Assembly: GCA_002163245.1 (NCBI GenBank)
Contig: MAAL01000110.1
Location: forward strand, 62,001-126,000
Source of the DNA: Gammaproteobacteria bacterium 42_54_T18
Lineage (GTDB): Bacteria; Pseudomonadota; Gammaproteobacteria; Pseudomonadales; Ketobacteraceae
Length of the DNA stretch: 64,000 bases
Direction: 5' to 3'
Shown: positions 47,649 through 56,554 of the stretch, piece after piece
Numbering within the stretch: position 1 is the first letter of the stretch
How the letters are laid out: the number at the start of each line of letters is the position of its first letter
Translations under genes and position numbers: made by a program
The notes under the pieces: model-generated
What the model saw: the letters and a program-made list of their open reading frames with translations, nothing else
The model's database searches: none
What the model was told of the DNA's origin: nothing

Positions 47649-49346
47649 ATGACAAACCTCGCTCCACCATCAAACACCAGTAAAATAAGCCACCTCCTTC
47701 TGCTATTGCTCGTCATTTTCCTTTCGGGGTGCTCCACCGTTCCGACCACCGGCCCAAGCTACCTTAAAGAGCCTGCAGACATTGAAGAAGATTACTACGA
47801 CGTTAATATCACCACTCATGATGGAAAGTTGCTAAGAGCCACCGTTTTTCAGCCTGCTTTAAAAGCAGGTGAGACTGCCCCCTTAATCATTCATGGGCAT
47901 GGTTTTGGTGTATTCAGAATGTCTGGGCCTATTAGCCTTTATGGACTGGGTATTTATTCGGGTCAAACAGCAAAAGAGGCGTGGAAAAAAGGTTACTGGG
48001 TTATTAGCTATGACGAGCGTGGTCACGGTAGCAGCGAAGATGTTATTCGCGTCATGTCACCCGACCATGAAGTTAGAGACGTAAGCACTATCATTGATTG
48101 GGCCACACACAACTTACATCGCATATCTATGGACAGCCCAAACGATCCAATTGTCGGTATGATCGGTGAAAGTTATGGAGGTGGGTCACAGCTAATGGGC
48201 TCAGCACAAGATAGTCGCATCAACGCCCTTGTCCCAATAACAACCTGGCACAGCTTCCTCAATAGCCTTGCCCCCAACTATGTTCCTAAAAGCGGTTGGT
48301 TAACCACGTTAATCCTGGCTGGCAACACACTTAACCCCGGCCGTATGGAGCCGTTGCTAAATGATGCCTATTGGCAAGCTCGTGAGGGAGAAATTGGCAA
48401 CGAAATATTTGAATATCTCGGGTCACACTCTACTGAGTACAACTGTAACAATGATATTTTGCCCCAAGCAGATGTTCTATTAATCCAAGGATTTAGAGAT
48501 GTTTTATTCCCAATCAATGAGGCCATGCTAAATAGAGATTGTATATTACGAGCAGGTAAAGATGTACGCCTACTAGGCACTCAAGATGGTCATCTTCTTC
48601 CATTTACTCAGTGGTCAAATGGATTCCCAGGCTACAATATTGAGTCCAAAATACACTGCGATGAAAATGAATACGATATGACTCAACTTGCTATCGATTG
48701 GTTTGATGAAAAGTTAAAAGGTATCAAAGGCAAGGCAGATTACATCCCCCAAATTTGCCTGTCTCAAGGATACGATCATGGAATCACGGTGGACAAAGTG
48801 CCCACTGGCGGACCTTCCTTTGATTTTAATAACGTATCAATTAATTCCAATTTCACAGGTTTTTTTGAGTCAGCGTTGATGCCTCTCGAATGGCTTGCGG
48901 GTTTGGTTACACCCCGCATGAAAAACCCCGAGATCAAAAATCACATTAAAAATGAGACCTCTTTACGGCCTGCTTTTATCCCTTTATATGTATCAAAGCA
49001 AAACCAAGGGCTTACCGGCGTACCGAGAATACAATTAAAATTATCTGCCCCAGAGGGAGAATCCCCCTTAATTTTCGCTGGCATAGGGGTTAAACGAGCG
49101 TCTAACCGTCAAATAGAACTTATTAATCAACAAATTATCCCAATCAAGGGTGTTGGGCATCATGACATTGACCTTATGGGTGTTAGCACAAGACTTGAAA
49201 AAGGTGATATTACAGGCCTGTTGGTATACGGATACAGCAACCAATACCGCTTTAGTGGTGGCGATTGGTTTAATAGTGCAAATCTTTCTGGATCCGTTCA
49301 AATCCCGCTTTTGTCGCCAAAATCCCCCAATATCGCCAAAAACTAA
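47649..49346 (+). CDS. Lipoprotein alpha/beta hydrolase (CocE/X-Pro-peptidase-like)
   Basis: The 565-aa protein starts at the ATG at 47649 with AAGGG five bases upstream. Residues 12-28 form a lipoprotein signal ending LSGC, with C28 as the lipidated cysteine. The hydrolase domain has HGHGFG, DERGHGSSED and the nucleophile elbow GESYGG (S175), with an acid and His later (GFRDVLFP, QDGHLLP). A C-terminal beta domain (about 430-565) resembles the jelly-roll of CocE/X-Pro dipeptidyl peptidases. It probably acts as an esterase or peptidase facing the periplasm or cell surface. The substrate is unknown. The FadL-like gene is divergent to it. Confidence 0.85.
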   Translation: MTNLAPPSNTSKISHLLLLLLVIFLSGCSTVPTTGPSYLKEPADIEEDYYDVNITTHDGKLLRATVFQPALKAGETAPLIIHGHGFGVFRMSGPISLYGLGIYSGQTAKEAWKKGYWVISYDERGHGSSEDVIRVMSPDHEVRDVSTIIDWATHNLHRISMDSPNDPIVGMIGESYGGGSQLMGSAQDSRINALVPITTWHSFLNSLAPNYVPKSGWLTTLILAGNTLNPGRMEPLLNDAYWQAREGEIGNEIFEYLGSHSTEYNCNNDILPQADVLLIQGFRDVLFPINEAMLNRDCILRAGKDVRLLGTQDGHLLPFTQWSNGFPGYNIESKIHCDENEYDMTQLAIDWFDEKLKGIKGKADYIPQICLSQGYDHGITVDKVPTGGPSFDFNNVSINSNFTGFFESALMPLEWLAGLVTPRMKNPEIKNHIKNETSLRPAFIPLYVSKQNQGLTGVPRIQLKLSAPEGESPLIFAGIGVKRASNRQIELINQQIIPIKGVGHHDIDLMGVSTRLEKGDITGLLVYGYSNQYRFSGGDWFNSANLSGSVQIPLLSPKSPNIAKN

Positions 49347-49364
49347 GAACAATCTTGGTAAATT

Positions 49365-49399
49365 ATTGTGACCTATCGGTACGGCTGACAGGTCACAAT
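49365..49399 (+). terminator. Hairpin after the lipoprotein hydrolase
   Basis: ATTGTGACCT (49365-49374) pairs perfectly with AGGTCACAAT (49390-49399) over a 15-base loop, 19 bases after the stop, followed by a weakly T-rich tail. The TGTGA...TCACA ends are too far apart for a CRP site. Confidence 0.5.
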
Positions 49400-49624
49400 A
49401 CCTTTAATAATCAAACAATTGGTTTTTATTCTCGATCTTACATATAATACGGCCGTTTGAATCATTAGCGCGGTATTTGGTCGTCATTTTAGCCACTGTT
49501 TAGTTGAGAGATTGTGGCTATTATTGACCTACACAGTGAAATACCAAAGTTACCCTATACTGGGTAGACCGCCATATAGAACACCCCTATTTTACCCATC
49601 CATATGTGCTAGAGGAGACATGCT

Positions 49625-51277
49625 ATGGAACGTGAATCGATGGAATATGACGTAGTCATCGTGGGCGCGGGTCCGTCAGGACTAGCTGCGGCATGCAAAT
49701 TACGCCAATTATCTGCAGAATCAGGACAGGAAATCACCGTTTGTGTAGTTGAGAAAGGCTCCGAAGTCGGAGCACACATTCTCTCTGGTGCGGTATTGGA
49801 GCCTAACGCCTTAGAAGAGCTTTTTCCTGATTGGAAAGAAAAAGGTGCACCGCTGGATACAAAGGTAACTGAAGATCAGTTCTACTTTTACACCAGCCAG
49901 AAGAGCGCAGTGCGCCTTCCAAACATGTTCATACCAAAACCTACACATAACGACGGCAACTATATTGTTAGCCTTGGTAATGTATGCCGCTGGATGGGAG
50001 AGCAAGCTGAAGAACTTGGTGTAGAAATCTACCCAGGTTTTGCCGCATCAGAAGTGATATACCATGAAGATGGTAGTGTAAAAGGTATCGCCACTGGCGA
50101 CATGGGCGTTAGCGAAAGCGGCGAACAGAAAGGCAGTTACCAACAAGGTATCGAGCTTCATGCCAAGTACACGTTATTTGCTGAGGGTTGTCGCGGAAGC
50201 CTTGGTAAGGAAATCATCGAAAAGTACAACTTGGATAAAGATAGCGATCCACAGCATTATGGGCTCGGTATCAAAGAGCTTTGGGATATCGACCCGGAAA
50301 AAAGCCACCCAGGACGTGTAATTCACGGACTAGGCTGGCCTTTAAGCGAAAGCGGCTCAACGGGTGGTGCCTTCCTATACCACATTGAAGGCAACCAGGT
50401 TGTTGTTGGTGTTATAACCGACCTTAATTACAGCAACCCACATGTTAGCCCATTCGAAGAATTTCAACGCTTCAAAACTCACCCAAGTATCACCCAGTAC
50501 CTTGAGGGTGGTAAGCGTGTTTCTTACGGTGCTCGTGCTATTGCAAAAGGTGGCTTGAATTCCTTACCTAAAATGACATTCCCTGGCGGATTGTTAATTG
50601 GTTGTGATGCTGGAACGCTCAACTCAATCAAGATCAAGGGAAGTCATACTGCAATGAAGAGCGGTATGATTGCAGCAGAAACCATAGCAGAAGCACTTAA
50701 GGGTGGCGAAACTGGCGGTGAGCTCACTTCCTACACCACGAACTTCCAAAATTCTTGGTTGTACAAGGAGCTATTTTCTAGTCGTAACTTCTCTGGAGCA
50801 ATGCACACCTTTGGTACTATTATCGGTGCTGGGTTCCTTTGGGTTGAGCAGAATATTTTAGGTGGAAAATTCCCTAAAACATTCCACGACACCAAGCATG
50901 ATCACGCAGTAATGAAACCGGCATCTTCTTGCAAAAAGATCGACTATCCAAAACCTGATAATAAAATCACGTTTGATCGTCTGTCTTCAGTATTTTTATC
51001 GAATACAAACCATGAAGAAGATCAACCTTGTCACCTGAAGCTAAAAGATTCAGATATACCGCTTCGCGACAATTTGCCGAAGTTTGATGAACCCGCGCAG
51101 CGCTATTGCCCTGCTGGCGTTTATGAGATCACAGAAGATGAGGCTGGCGAAAAGAAATTCCAAATCAACAGCCAAAACTGTGTTCACTGTAAAACTTGCG
51201 ATATCAAAGATCCAGCCCAAAATATCACCTGGGTAGTTCCTGAAGGAACTGGCGGTCCAAACTATCCGAACATGTAA
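49625..51277 (+). CDS. Electron transfer flavoprotein-ubiquinone oxidoreductase
   Basis: ETF-QO carries electrons from acyl-CoA dehydrogenases, via ETF, to the quinone pool at the inner membrane. The 550-aa protein has the FAD motif VGAGPSG near residue 15, GAHILSGAVLEP, a quinone/membrane insertion region and a C-terminal 4Fe-4S site (CPAGVYEI then NCVHCKTCDIKDP). GGAG lies seven bases before the ATG. No etfAB is next to it. A perfect hairpin terminator follows. It completes the fatty-acid oxidation theme of the window. Confidence 0.96.
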   Translation: MERESMEYDVVIVGAGPSGLAAACKLRQLSAESGQEITVCVVEKGSEVGAHILSGAVLEPNALEELFPDWKEKGAPLDTKVTEDQFYFYTSQKSAVRLPNMFIPKPTHNDGNYIVSLGNVCRWMGEQAEELGVEIYPGFAASEVIYHEDGSVKGIATGDMGVSESGEQKGSYQQGIELHAKYTLFAEGCRGSLGKEIIEKYNLDKDSDPQHYGLGIKELWDIDPEKSHPGRVIHGLGWPLSESGSTGGAFLYHIEGNQVVVGVITDLNYSNPHVSPFEEFQRFKTHPSITQYLEGGKRVSYGARAIAKGGLNSLPKMTFPGGLLIGCDAGTLNSIKIKGSHTAMKSGMIAAETIAEALKGGETGGELTSYTTNFQNSWLYKELFSSRNFSGAMHTFGTIIGAGFLWVEQNILGGKFPKTFHDTKHDHAVMKPASSCKKIDYPKPDNKITFDRLSSVFLSNTNHEEDQPCHLKLKDSDIPLRDNLPKFDEPAQRYCPAGVYEITEDEAGEKKFQINSQNCVHCKTCDIKDPAQNITWVVPEGTGGPNYPNM

Positions 51278-51295
51278 GCATATTTAGATAAGTAA

Positions 51296-51340
51296 ATAGC
51301 AATAAAAAAGGGCTCAACATGAGCCCTTTTTTATTGCTAT
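51296..51340. terminator. Bidirectional terminator between ETF-QO and DUF1285 genes
   Basis: A 20-base arm (51296-51315) and its exact inverted copy (51321-51340) enclose a five-base loop. The GC core AGGGCTC is flanked by A-run and T-run, so it works from either side. Confidence 0.95.
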
Positions 51341-51379
51341 GCTTTTATTCTAAGCCTGCTCACTTAGAAATTTAGAACC

Positions 51380-51946
51380 TTAGAATCGCCCTAACTCAAA
51401 GCGCTCACCACTACTTTCTAGAAACAATACATTTTCAACGCCCTGCTGCTCCGATACTGCCACATCAATCAACTGATAAAACACACTTCTCGCTATACGT
51501 GCCTTTAAGTTCTTTCTTATCACAACATAAGGTGCGGGATAAGGTGCGGGCTCATCATTTAACGTTTGCACCGTCATCGGATGCTCGGCATCAACGACAA
51601 CTTGATCCCCCAATGAGGTTTCAAAAACAATTCTCTGAACACCTTCACTTACAACCAGTTCAAACCCAACCACAAGAAAAGGAACATCTTCTACAGTAAG
51701 CAACATTTTTTCTACTGGAGTCACCAGATAATATTCCCCATCACGGTCTAACCGAATAATCCTGGAAAACATCTTTACTAATTTCTCGCGCTTAAAAGGA
51801 TCTCCCTGGTGAGTCCACGTACCGTCGCGACGAATACAAATTTCGCTGTCACCACAATGCTCTGGATGCCACTCGTCAACCGGAGGTAAATCTTTTTGCA
51901 AATTATTGTTTTTAATGTCATCAAGTAACGTCATGGGGTCTTTCAT
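51380..51946 (-). CDS. DUF1285-family protein
   Basis: The 188-aa protein matches DUF1285: PPVDEWHPEHCGDSEICIRRDGTW, then PFKREKLVKMFSRIIRLD, YYLVTPVEK and VEDVPFLVVG. The family is a conserved proteobacterial beta-rich protein of unknown function. The ATG at 51946 has AAGG eight bases upstream; a GTG three codons earlier overlaps that site. It is separated from the kinase gene by a terminator and converges on ETF-QO. Confidence 0.85.
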   Translation of the reverse strand: MKDPMTLLDDIKNNNLQKDLPPVDEWHPEHCGDSEICIRRDGTWTHQGDPFKREKLVKMFSRIIRLDRDGEYYLVTPVEKMLLTVEDVPFLVVGFELVVSEGVQRIVFETSLGDQVVVDAEHPMTVQTLNDEPAPYPAPYVVIRKNLKARIARSVFYQLIDVAVSEQQGVENVLFLESSGERFELGRF

Positions 51947-51967
51947 GGGGTTCACCTTATTTCTAAT

Positions 51968-51993
51968 AAAAAATGGTCCTTATTCTGACCATT
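51968..51993 (-). terminator. Terminator of the YfiR-kinase operon
   Basis: AATGGTC (51972-51978) pairs with GACCATT (51987-51993) over an eight-base loop. On the minus strand it is followed by a run of six U, just past the kinase stop at 52007. Confidence 0.65.
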
Positions 51994-52006
51994 ATACTCC
52001 TACCCA

Positions 52007-54451
52007 TTAATCTCCGATCCATCTCTCCATTATCTTTATAATCTCACCAGTCTTAAAGGGTTTCGCAATATAATCATCCATGCCAGCTCTCATACAAGCC
52101 TCTCGGTCTCCTGCCATTACATGAGCAGTCATAGCGATAACCGGTGTACGACAGGCACTAGCAAGCTCTTTTTCCCTAAAACGCCTTGTTGCTTGAAAGC
52201 CATCAAGCACTGGCATCTGGCAATCCATAAACACCAAATCAAACACTCGCTGCTCCAACAGTGTTAATGCCTCCTCACCATTTGCTGCAAGAGAGACATC
52301 AAACCCCATGCTTTCTAGACGCCCTTGTGCAACCTGCTGATTTATCCAATTATCCTCTACTACCAGGATTTTTTTAATATCTGCAGTGGCTCTGACAACA
52401 ATAGGTTCAACACTGTTTAACTCCTCATTAAGCCCCTGCAGCCTTAACACGCATTCTCGCACATAACGTCGACGTAAAGGTTTTACCAAAAACTGATAAT
52501 TCAAGAGTACCTTGTCTTCTTTAGCACGATTCCGATCATTGAGAGATCCCGTCAAAAGAATTTGACTCAGTTTTATACAACACTGAACATCCTCCGATAA
52601 TATAATCCTGCTAGCCTCTTCAAACCCGATCGCCAGATTGATAATCAAACCGTCGTACCCTCCCCCTGATGAAACTTTACTCTCCAGGGTAGAATAAAGC
52701 TCCTCGCTATCAGAAACGATATCTAGCTTTACATAGTAATGATCAAAATAGGCTTTTAATGCCGCCGCGCTCGTATCGTTTCTATCCACAACCAACAAGG
52801 TCATAGGTTTTAGCTGGCCTCCATTGAGTGTCTGATCATGCGAAGAAGGCATCTCGGGAGTAAACGACACATCAAACCAAAATGTACTACCTTTACCTTC
52901 TTCACTTTCAACGCCAATACCACCATCCATTAGGTGTGTAAGCTGACGACACAATGTCAAACCTAAACCCGTACCCCCAAACTTTCGGGTTGTTGATGAA
53001 TCCGCCTGGGAGAACGTTTCAAATATTTTCTCCCTTACTTCTTCACGGATACCCACCCCTGTATCTTCTACCTCGAAACGGATACGAACAATTTTTTCGC
53101 TCTCCTCAGTCACGGCATAACCTAATTTAACGTATCCTCTAGAGGTAAACTTTATCGCATTACCCACAATATTAAACACCAGCTGTTTAAAGCGTGTGGG
53201 ATCACCCAGCACCATCGTAGGAAGTCGATCATCAAAGACGTACGCTAGCTCTACACCTTTTGAATACGCCGACTCTCCAACAATGGCAAAAACATCTTCA
53301 ATAGCATCAGATATATCAAAGGGTATATGCTCAAGTACCATTTTCCCTTGCTCGATTTTCGATAAATCCAATACGTTGTTTAGCAACTCCAACAACAAGT
53401 TTCCGGACTCATATGCTACACCAACATAATGTTCCTGATCATTTGTCAGCCCAGTCTCAGATAATAGAGACAACATACCCAGCACACCATTCATAGGGGT
53501 TCTTAGCTCATGACTCATTGTTGCCAGAAACTGCGCTTTCGCGTTAGCACTTTCTTCTGCTACTTTTTTATTTTCCTCTGATATTCGTATAGCCCGATTG
53601 GCTTGCTTAAGTGCTTTAACGGTTTCTTCAAGACTAATGTTTGCTGCTTGTAATTCGCTCGTTCGGTCCTCAACTTCCGCTTCCAACTCCAAATAATGCC
53701 GATTCAACTCTGCATCCCGTTCTCCGAGTTCCTCTAACATACCGTTAAAGGCTTCAGTCAAATGCCCCAACTCATCATCCGCAAACTTATGTACTCTAAC
53801 AGCATAATTTTTATCTTTGCGAACCGTCGAAACAGCCTTTTTCAAATGCATAATTGGATCAGAAACCAAACGCAACATTCGGGATAGAATTAGCAAAGAA
53901 ATTATAAATGTAACGCACAGAACCACCCCAACTATCAACATTGCCCTTGACTTAAAGGCATCAAATTGCGCTAAACTAGATCTGATGTATATCGACCCAA
54001 TGACTTCATTGTCTAGATCTATTTGGCTATGTACAAAAATACCTTCATTTGAAAAAACCACCGTAGGCGCATGGCTTCCCGGCCATTGCAACCGGCCACT
54101 CTTTATTTCGCTATATCCACCACTAAACTCCTCTGCATTAGTGGCAACGTATTCCGCAAAGATATCACCATCTGCATTAAATATTAGGGATTCCTGAATC
54201 TGCGGTATAGATTGTAAAGATGCCAATATTTCAGATGCAGTTACCGCATCATCAAAAGCCACTGAAGCTGCAACGTTATATGCGATCACTTGCGTATGGG
54301 AAACTAATTCATTAATAATGCGCTCTCTAACGGCGGTTCTCTCGATAGAAACAAAAACCCCTGTTGCCAACAACAAAGCGCTTACCACTACAATAATATT
54401 AATAACTATCAGTTTTTTGGAAACAGATAGACGGTTAAACAACTCTTTCAT
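52007..54451 (-). CDS. Hybrid histidine kinase with CHASE8-like sensor, partner of YfiR
   Basis: This 814-aa kinase has TM1 at about 14-34 and a periplasmic CHASE8-like domain (about 38-165). TM2 lies at about 170-190, then HAMP, a coiled coil and HisKA with H314 in FLATMSHELRTPMNG. HATPase_c has DTGVGI and GGTGLGLTL blocks. A degenerate receiver (about 550-670) has Asn at the acceptor position. An active receiver follows with D743 in LVFMDCQMP and a final AKP lysine. The start overlaps the YfiR-like stop by four bases. In YfiN this sensor half carries a GGDEF output. Here the output is phosphotransfer. Confidence 0.92.
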   Translation of the reverse strand: MKELFNRLSVSKKLIVINIIVVVSALLLATGVFVSIERTAVRERIINELVSHTQVIAYNVAASVAFDDAVTASEILASLQSIPQIQESLIFNADGDIFAEYVATNAEEFSGGYSEIKSGRLQWPGSHAPTVVFSNEGIFVHSQIDLDNEVIGSIYIRSSLAQFDAFKSRAMLIVGVVLCVTFIISLLILSRMLRLVSDPIMHLKKAVSTVRKDKNYAVRVHKFADDELGHLTEAFNGMLEELGERDAELNRHYLELEAEVEDRTSELQAANISLEETVKALKQANRAIRISEENKKVAEESANAKAQFLATMSHELRTPMNGVLGMLSLLSETGLTNDQEHYVGVAYESGNLLLELLNNVLDLSKIEQGKMVLEHIPFDISDAIEDVFAIVGESAYSKGVELAYVFDDRLPTMVLGDPTRFKQLVFNIVGNAIKFTSRGYVKLGYAVTEESEKIVRIRFEVEDTGVGIREEVREKIFETFSQADSSTTRKFGGTGLGLTLCRQLTHLMDGGIGVESEEGKGSTFWFDVSFTPEMPSSHDQTLNGGQLKPMTLLVVDRNDTSAAALKAYFDHYYVKLDIVSDSEELYSTLESKVSSGGGYDGLIINLAIGFEEASRIILSEDVQCCIKLSQILLTGSLNDRNRAKEDKVLLNYQFLVKPLRRRYVRECVLRLQGLNEELNSVEPIVVRATADIKKILVVEDNWINQQVAQGRLESMGFDVSLAANGEEALTLLEQRVFDLVFMDCQMPVLDGFQATRRFREKELASACRTPVIAMTAHVMAGDREACMRAGMDDYIAKPFKTGEIIKIMERWIGD

Positions 54452-55014
54452 TGCTTAGCCCCCCCTTTAACACTGTCAACAATTTTTGCCAAATTCAACA
54501 AACGAGAACTAATATCCAAACTTGAATTCTTAGCGTGCTCTACGCTTATTTCAAAACGTAATTTTTCACCATCAATATAGAAGTTAATCACCCCTCCCTT
54601 GTTGATAAACCCCTCCTCCTCGCCTACCCAAAGCTGCCCTTTCATACGTTTGACACGTTCAAACCAACGAAATGAATGCTGGGGGTCGATATAGACGATA
54701 TGACAACCCAAAGAGTCCCCGCGTTTTCCAAGGGCAACAATCTGCACTCGGTGACCCTGAATACTCTTGCCGGAATGATTTCGGAGCTCATTGGTTAAAG
54801 ATTCTGATGCTGCGGCACAAAACACCAAGTTAGCATTTTTAGAAGGAAGTACATCTTGAGGCCAACTAATAAGCTTGGCAAAACTTAGGATATAAGCAGC
54901 TTTTAATTTATCGGGGGCATCAATTTCAGCAATAGCGGAGCGCACGGGCAAAGATAGCGCTACAAGCACCGCCACGTAACACATCCTTTTGAAAACTATC
55001 CTTAACTGTCCCAT
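54448..55014 (-). CDS. YfiR-like periplasmic repressor (DUF4154)
   Basis: The 188-aa protein has a signal peptide (about 1-29, ending AIA). The mature YILSFAKLISWP block is the DUF4154/YfiR mark. C66 and C104 are at nearly the spacing of the YfiR redox disulfide pair (C71/C110 in Pseudomonas aeruginosa), while the second YfiR pair is absent. YfiR binds the periplasmic domain of the diguanylate cyclase YfiN and holds it off. Here the downstream coupled gene is a CHASE8-type hybrid kinase, so it probably controls that kinase instead. TAGGTG lies before the ATG. Confidence 0.88.
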   Translation of the reverse strand: MGQLRIVFKRMCYVAVLVALSLPVRSAIAEIDAPDKLKAAYILSFAKLISWPQDVLPSKNANLVFCAAASESLTNELRNHSGKSIQGHRVQIVALGKRGDSLGCHIVYIDPQHSFRWFERVKRMKGQLWVGEEEGFINKGGVINFYIDGEKLRFEISVEHAKNSSLDISSRLLNLAKIVDSVKGGAKQ

Positions 55015-55436
55015 GACACCTAATTAGCCGATCATTGAGTCTATCAAGCTCGGCATGCCTGTAAATGTAAGGGGCGAATACTATCAACTTTCGCCTACTC
55101 TTTCAGCCTAAATACTATTGATTTTTTACCAAATACAGAATACATAAAATTTTAGTATAGACACAAGCGCAATAAACATAAGCTGACCCTATATAAATGT
55201 GACCTCATTCCAGTGCATTTCAGCAGAAAATGACAAAGTATCGTTCCAAAATTGATAAAATCACATAAAAAGCCCGAATCCACCATGCCACATTTTAGCA
55301 TGTAACCACTAATTTCCTCGATGTGGTGGTTCCCCCAACAGAACCAGCTAAACTAATAATTGACTATGCTAACAGCGCCTTGGACAACAATGTGTTAAAC
55401 AACAAGCGCCTATTGTAAAAAAAGAGCGGGTAATTA
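55015..55436. other. Divergent intergenic region between yfiR-like gene and pseudo-receiver gene
   Basis: These 422 bases are A+T-rich and lie between divergent genes. I see no ORF with a ribosome site and no RNA gene. Small inverted repeats occur (for example GGTTC/GAACC near 55328-55345) but none stands out. Promoters of both neighbours must be here. Confidence 0.5.
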
Positions 55437-56554
55437 ATGGGCAATGGCATGAACAACGTTCTGATAATTGATATTGAAGGTGACGACGTGCAAATTGTTG
55501 AGGGCATGTTGTCCGAAGATTTTAACGTCACCATTTGCAGCACTGCTGAAAGTGCAGCTGACGCTGTGAACCAATCCATTCCTGGCGTAATCCTGCTAAA
55601 CCCCGCAATGAAAAACCTAGATGCACTAAACATCGTCACCACTGCAAAAACACTAAACCCCAGAAGCCATGTTATCTTTCTATCTGACCTTATTAGTATT
55701 GATGACAGTATCCTAGCCTATGAACAGGGAGCTGACGACTTTATAGCAAAGCCTTATAACCCTATAGAGCTTTATTATAAAATTGAAAGTCACGTAAAAG
55801 AAGCTGCCGACAGAGCTCAACTTGCTGCTAATGCCGATTCCGCTCGTTCTGCTGCATTTGCCGCTATGGAAAGCAACAGCGAAATGGGTGTCATTTTGCG
55901 CTATATGGAAGAAATTACCAGCTGTAATAGCTATAGTGATCTCGGTTTTAGCTTGGCGCAAACCGTACAATCTTTTGGTGTAAATGCCACTGTACAAATA
56001 AGAGGTATTGGCTGTATTTTCAATGTTGGCTGTGAAAACGATTCTTTTGAAGCAAATCTACTCACCAAAAGTGTTAAAAGGGGGAGGATTATTGAAGGAG
56101 CTCACAAGCTGATCATCAATGATAAGCGTATATCCCTTCTTATAAAAAATACCCCTACAAAGGACGATCCGAAATATGGGCGTATAAAAGACAACCTTGC
56201 AATGATGATCAGTGCAACTGAAGCTAGGGTGATTACCATAGACCTAGTAACTCAATTAGAGTTACAACGGGAATCAGGCCTTAAATCTATTATCGGGAAT
56301 GCTCGCAGCAGTATGCACAATATACGCGATACCTTTAATATATATATGAAAAAAATATTTGGACAAAAATCCAGGAATATCGAGAAAACACTGAGAATGT
56401 CTTGATTTCACTTGGGCTAAGTGAAGAGCAGGAAGTAACTCTAATGGAATCACTTGATGAATTTGTTCAACAGGTAATAGAAACCGATGAAACCAAAGAC
56501 ATTATAGAGTCCAGTTTTACCAATTTGCTGGCGGAGCTAGATAAACTTAATTAA
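55437..56554 (+). pseudogene. Pseudo-receiver response-regulator-like protein with -1 frameshift
   Basis: The annotated frame gives 322 aa and stops at 56405. Residues 7-125 form a receiver-like domain. The acceptor Asp is replaced by N55 (VILLNPAM), while the KP lysine is kept (IAKPYNP). A coiled linker and a second domain of unknown type follow. After a run of seven A at 56349-56355, a -1 shift opens 66 more codons (a helical acidic tail beginning NIWTKIQEYR and ending LLAELDKLN), to a TAA at 56554. That gives 372 aa and fits the 8-base convergence with flagellin. It is either a homopolymer base-call error, a true mutation or programmed slippage. Confidence 0.7.

Noticed and set aside
49365-49399. 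CRP-like TGTGA...TCACA palindrome
   Set aside because: The half-sites are about 21 bases apart instead of 6, and its place just after a stop codon fits a terminator.
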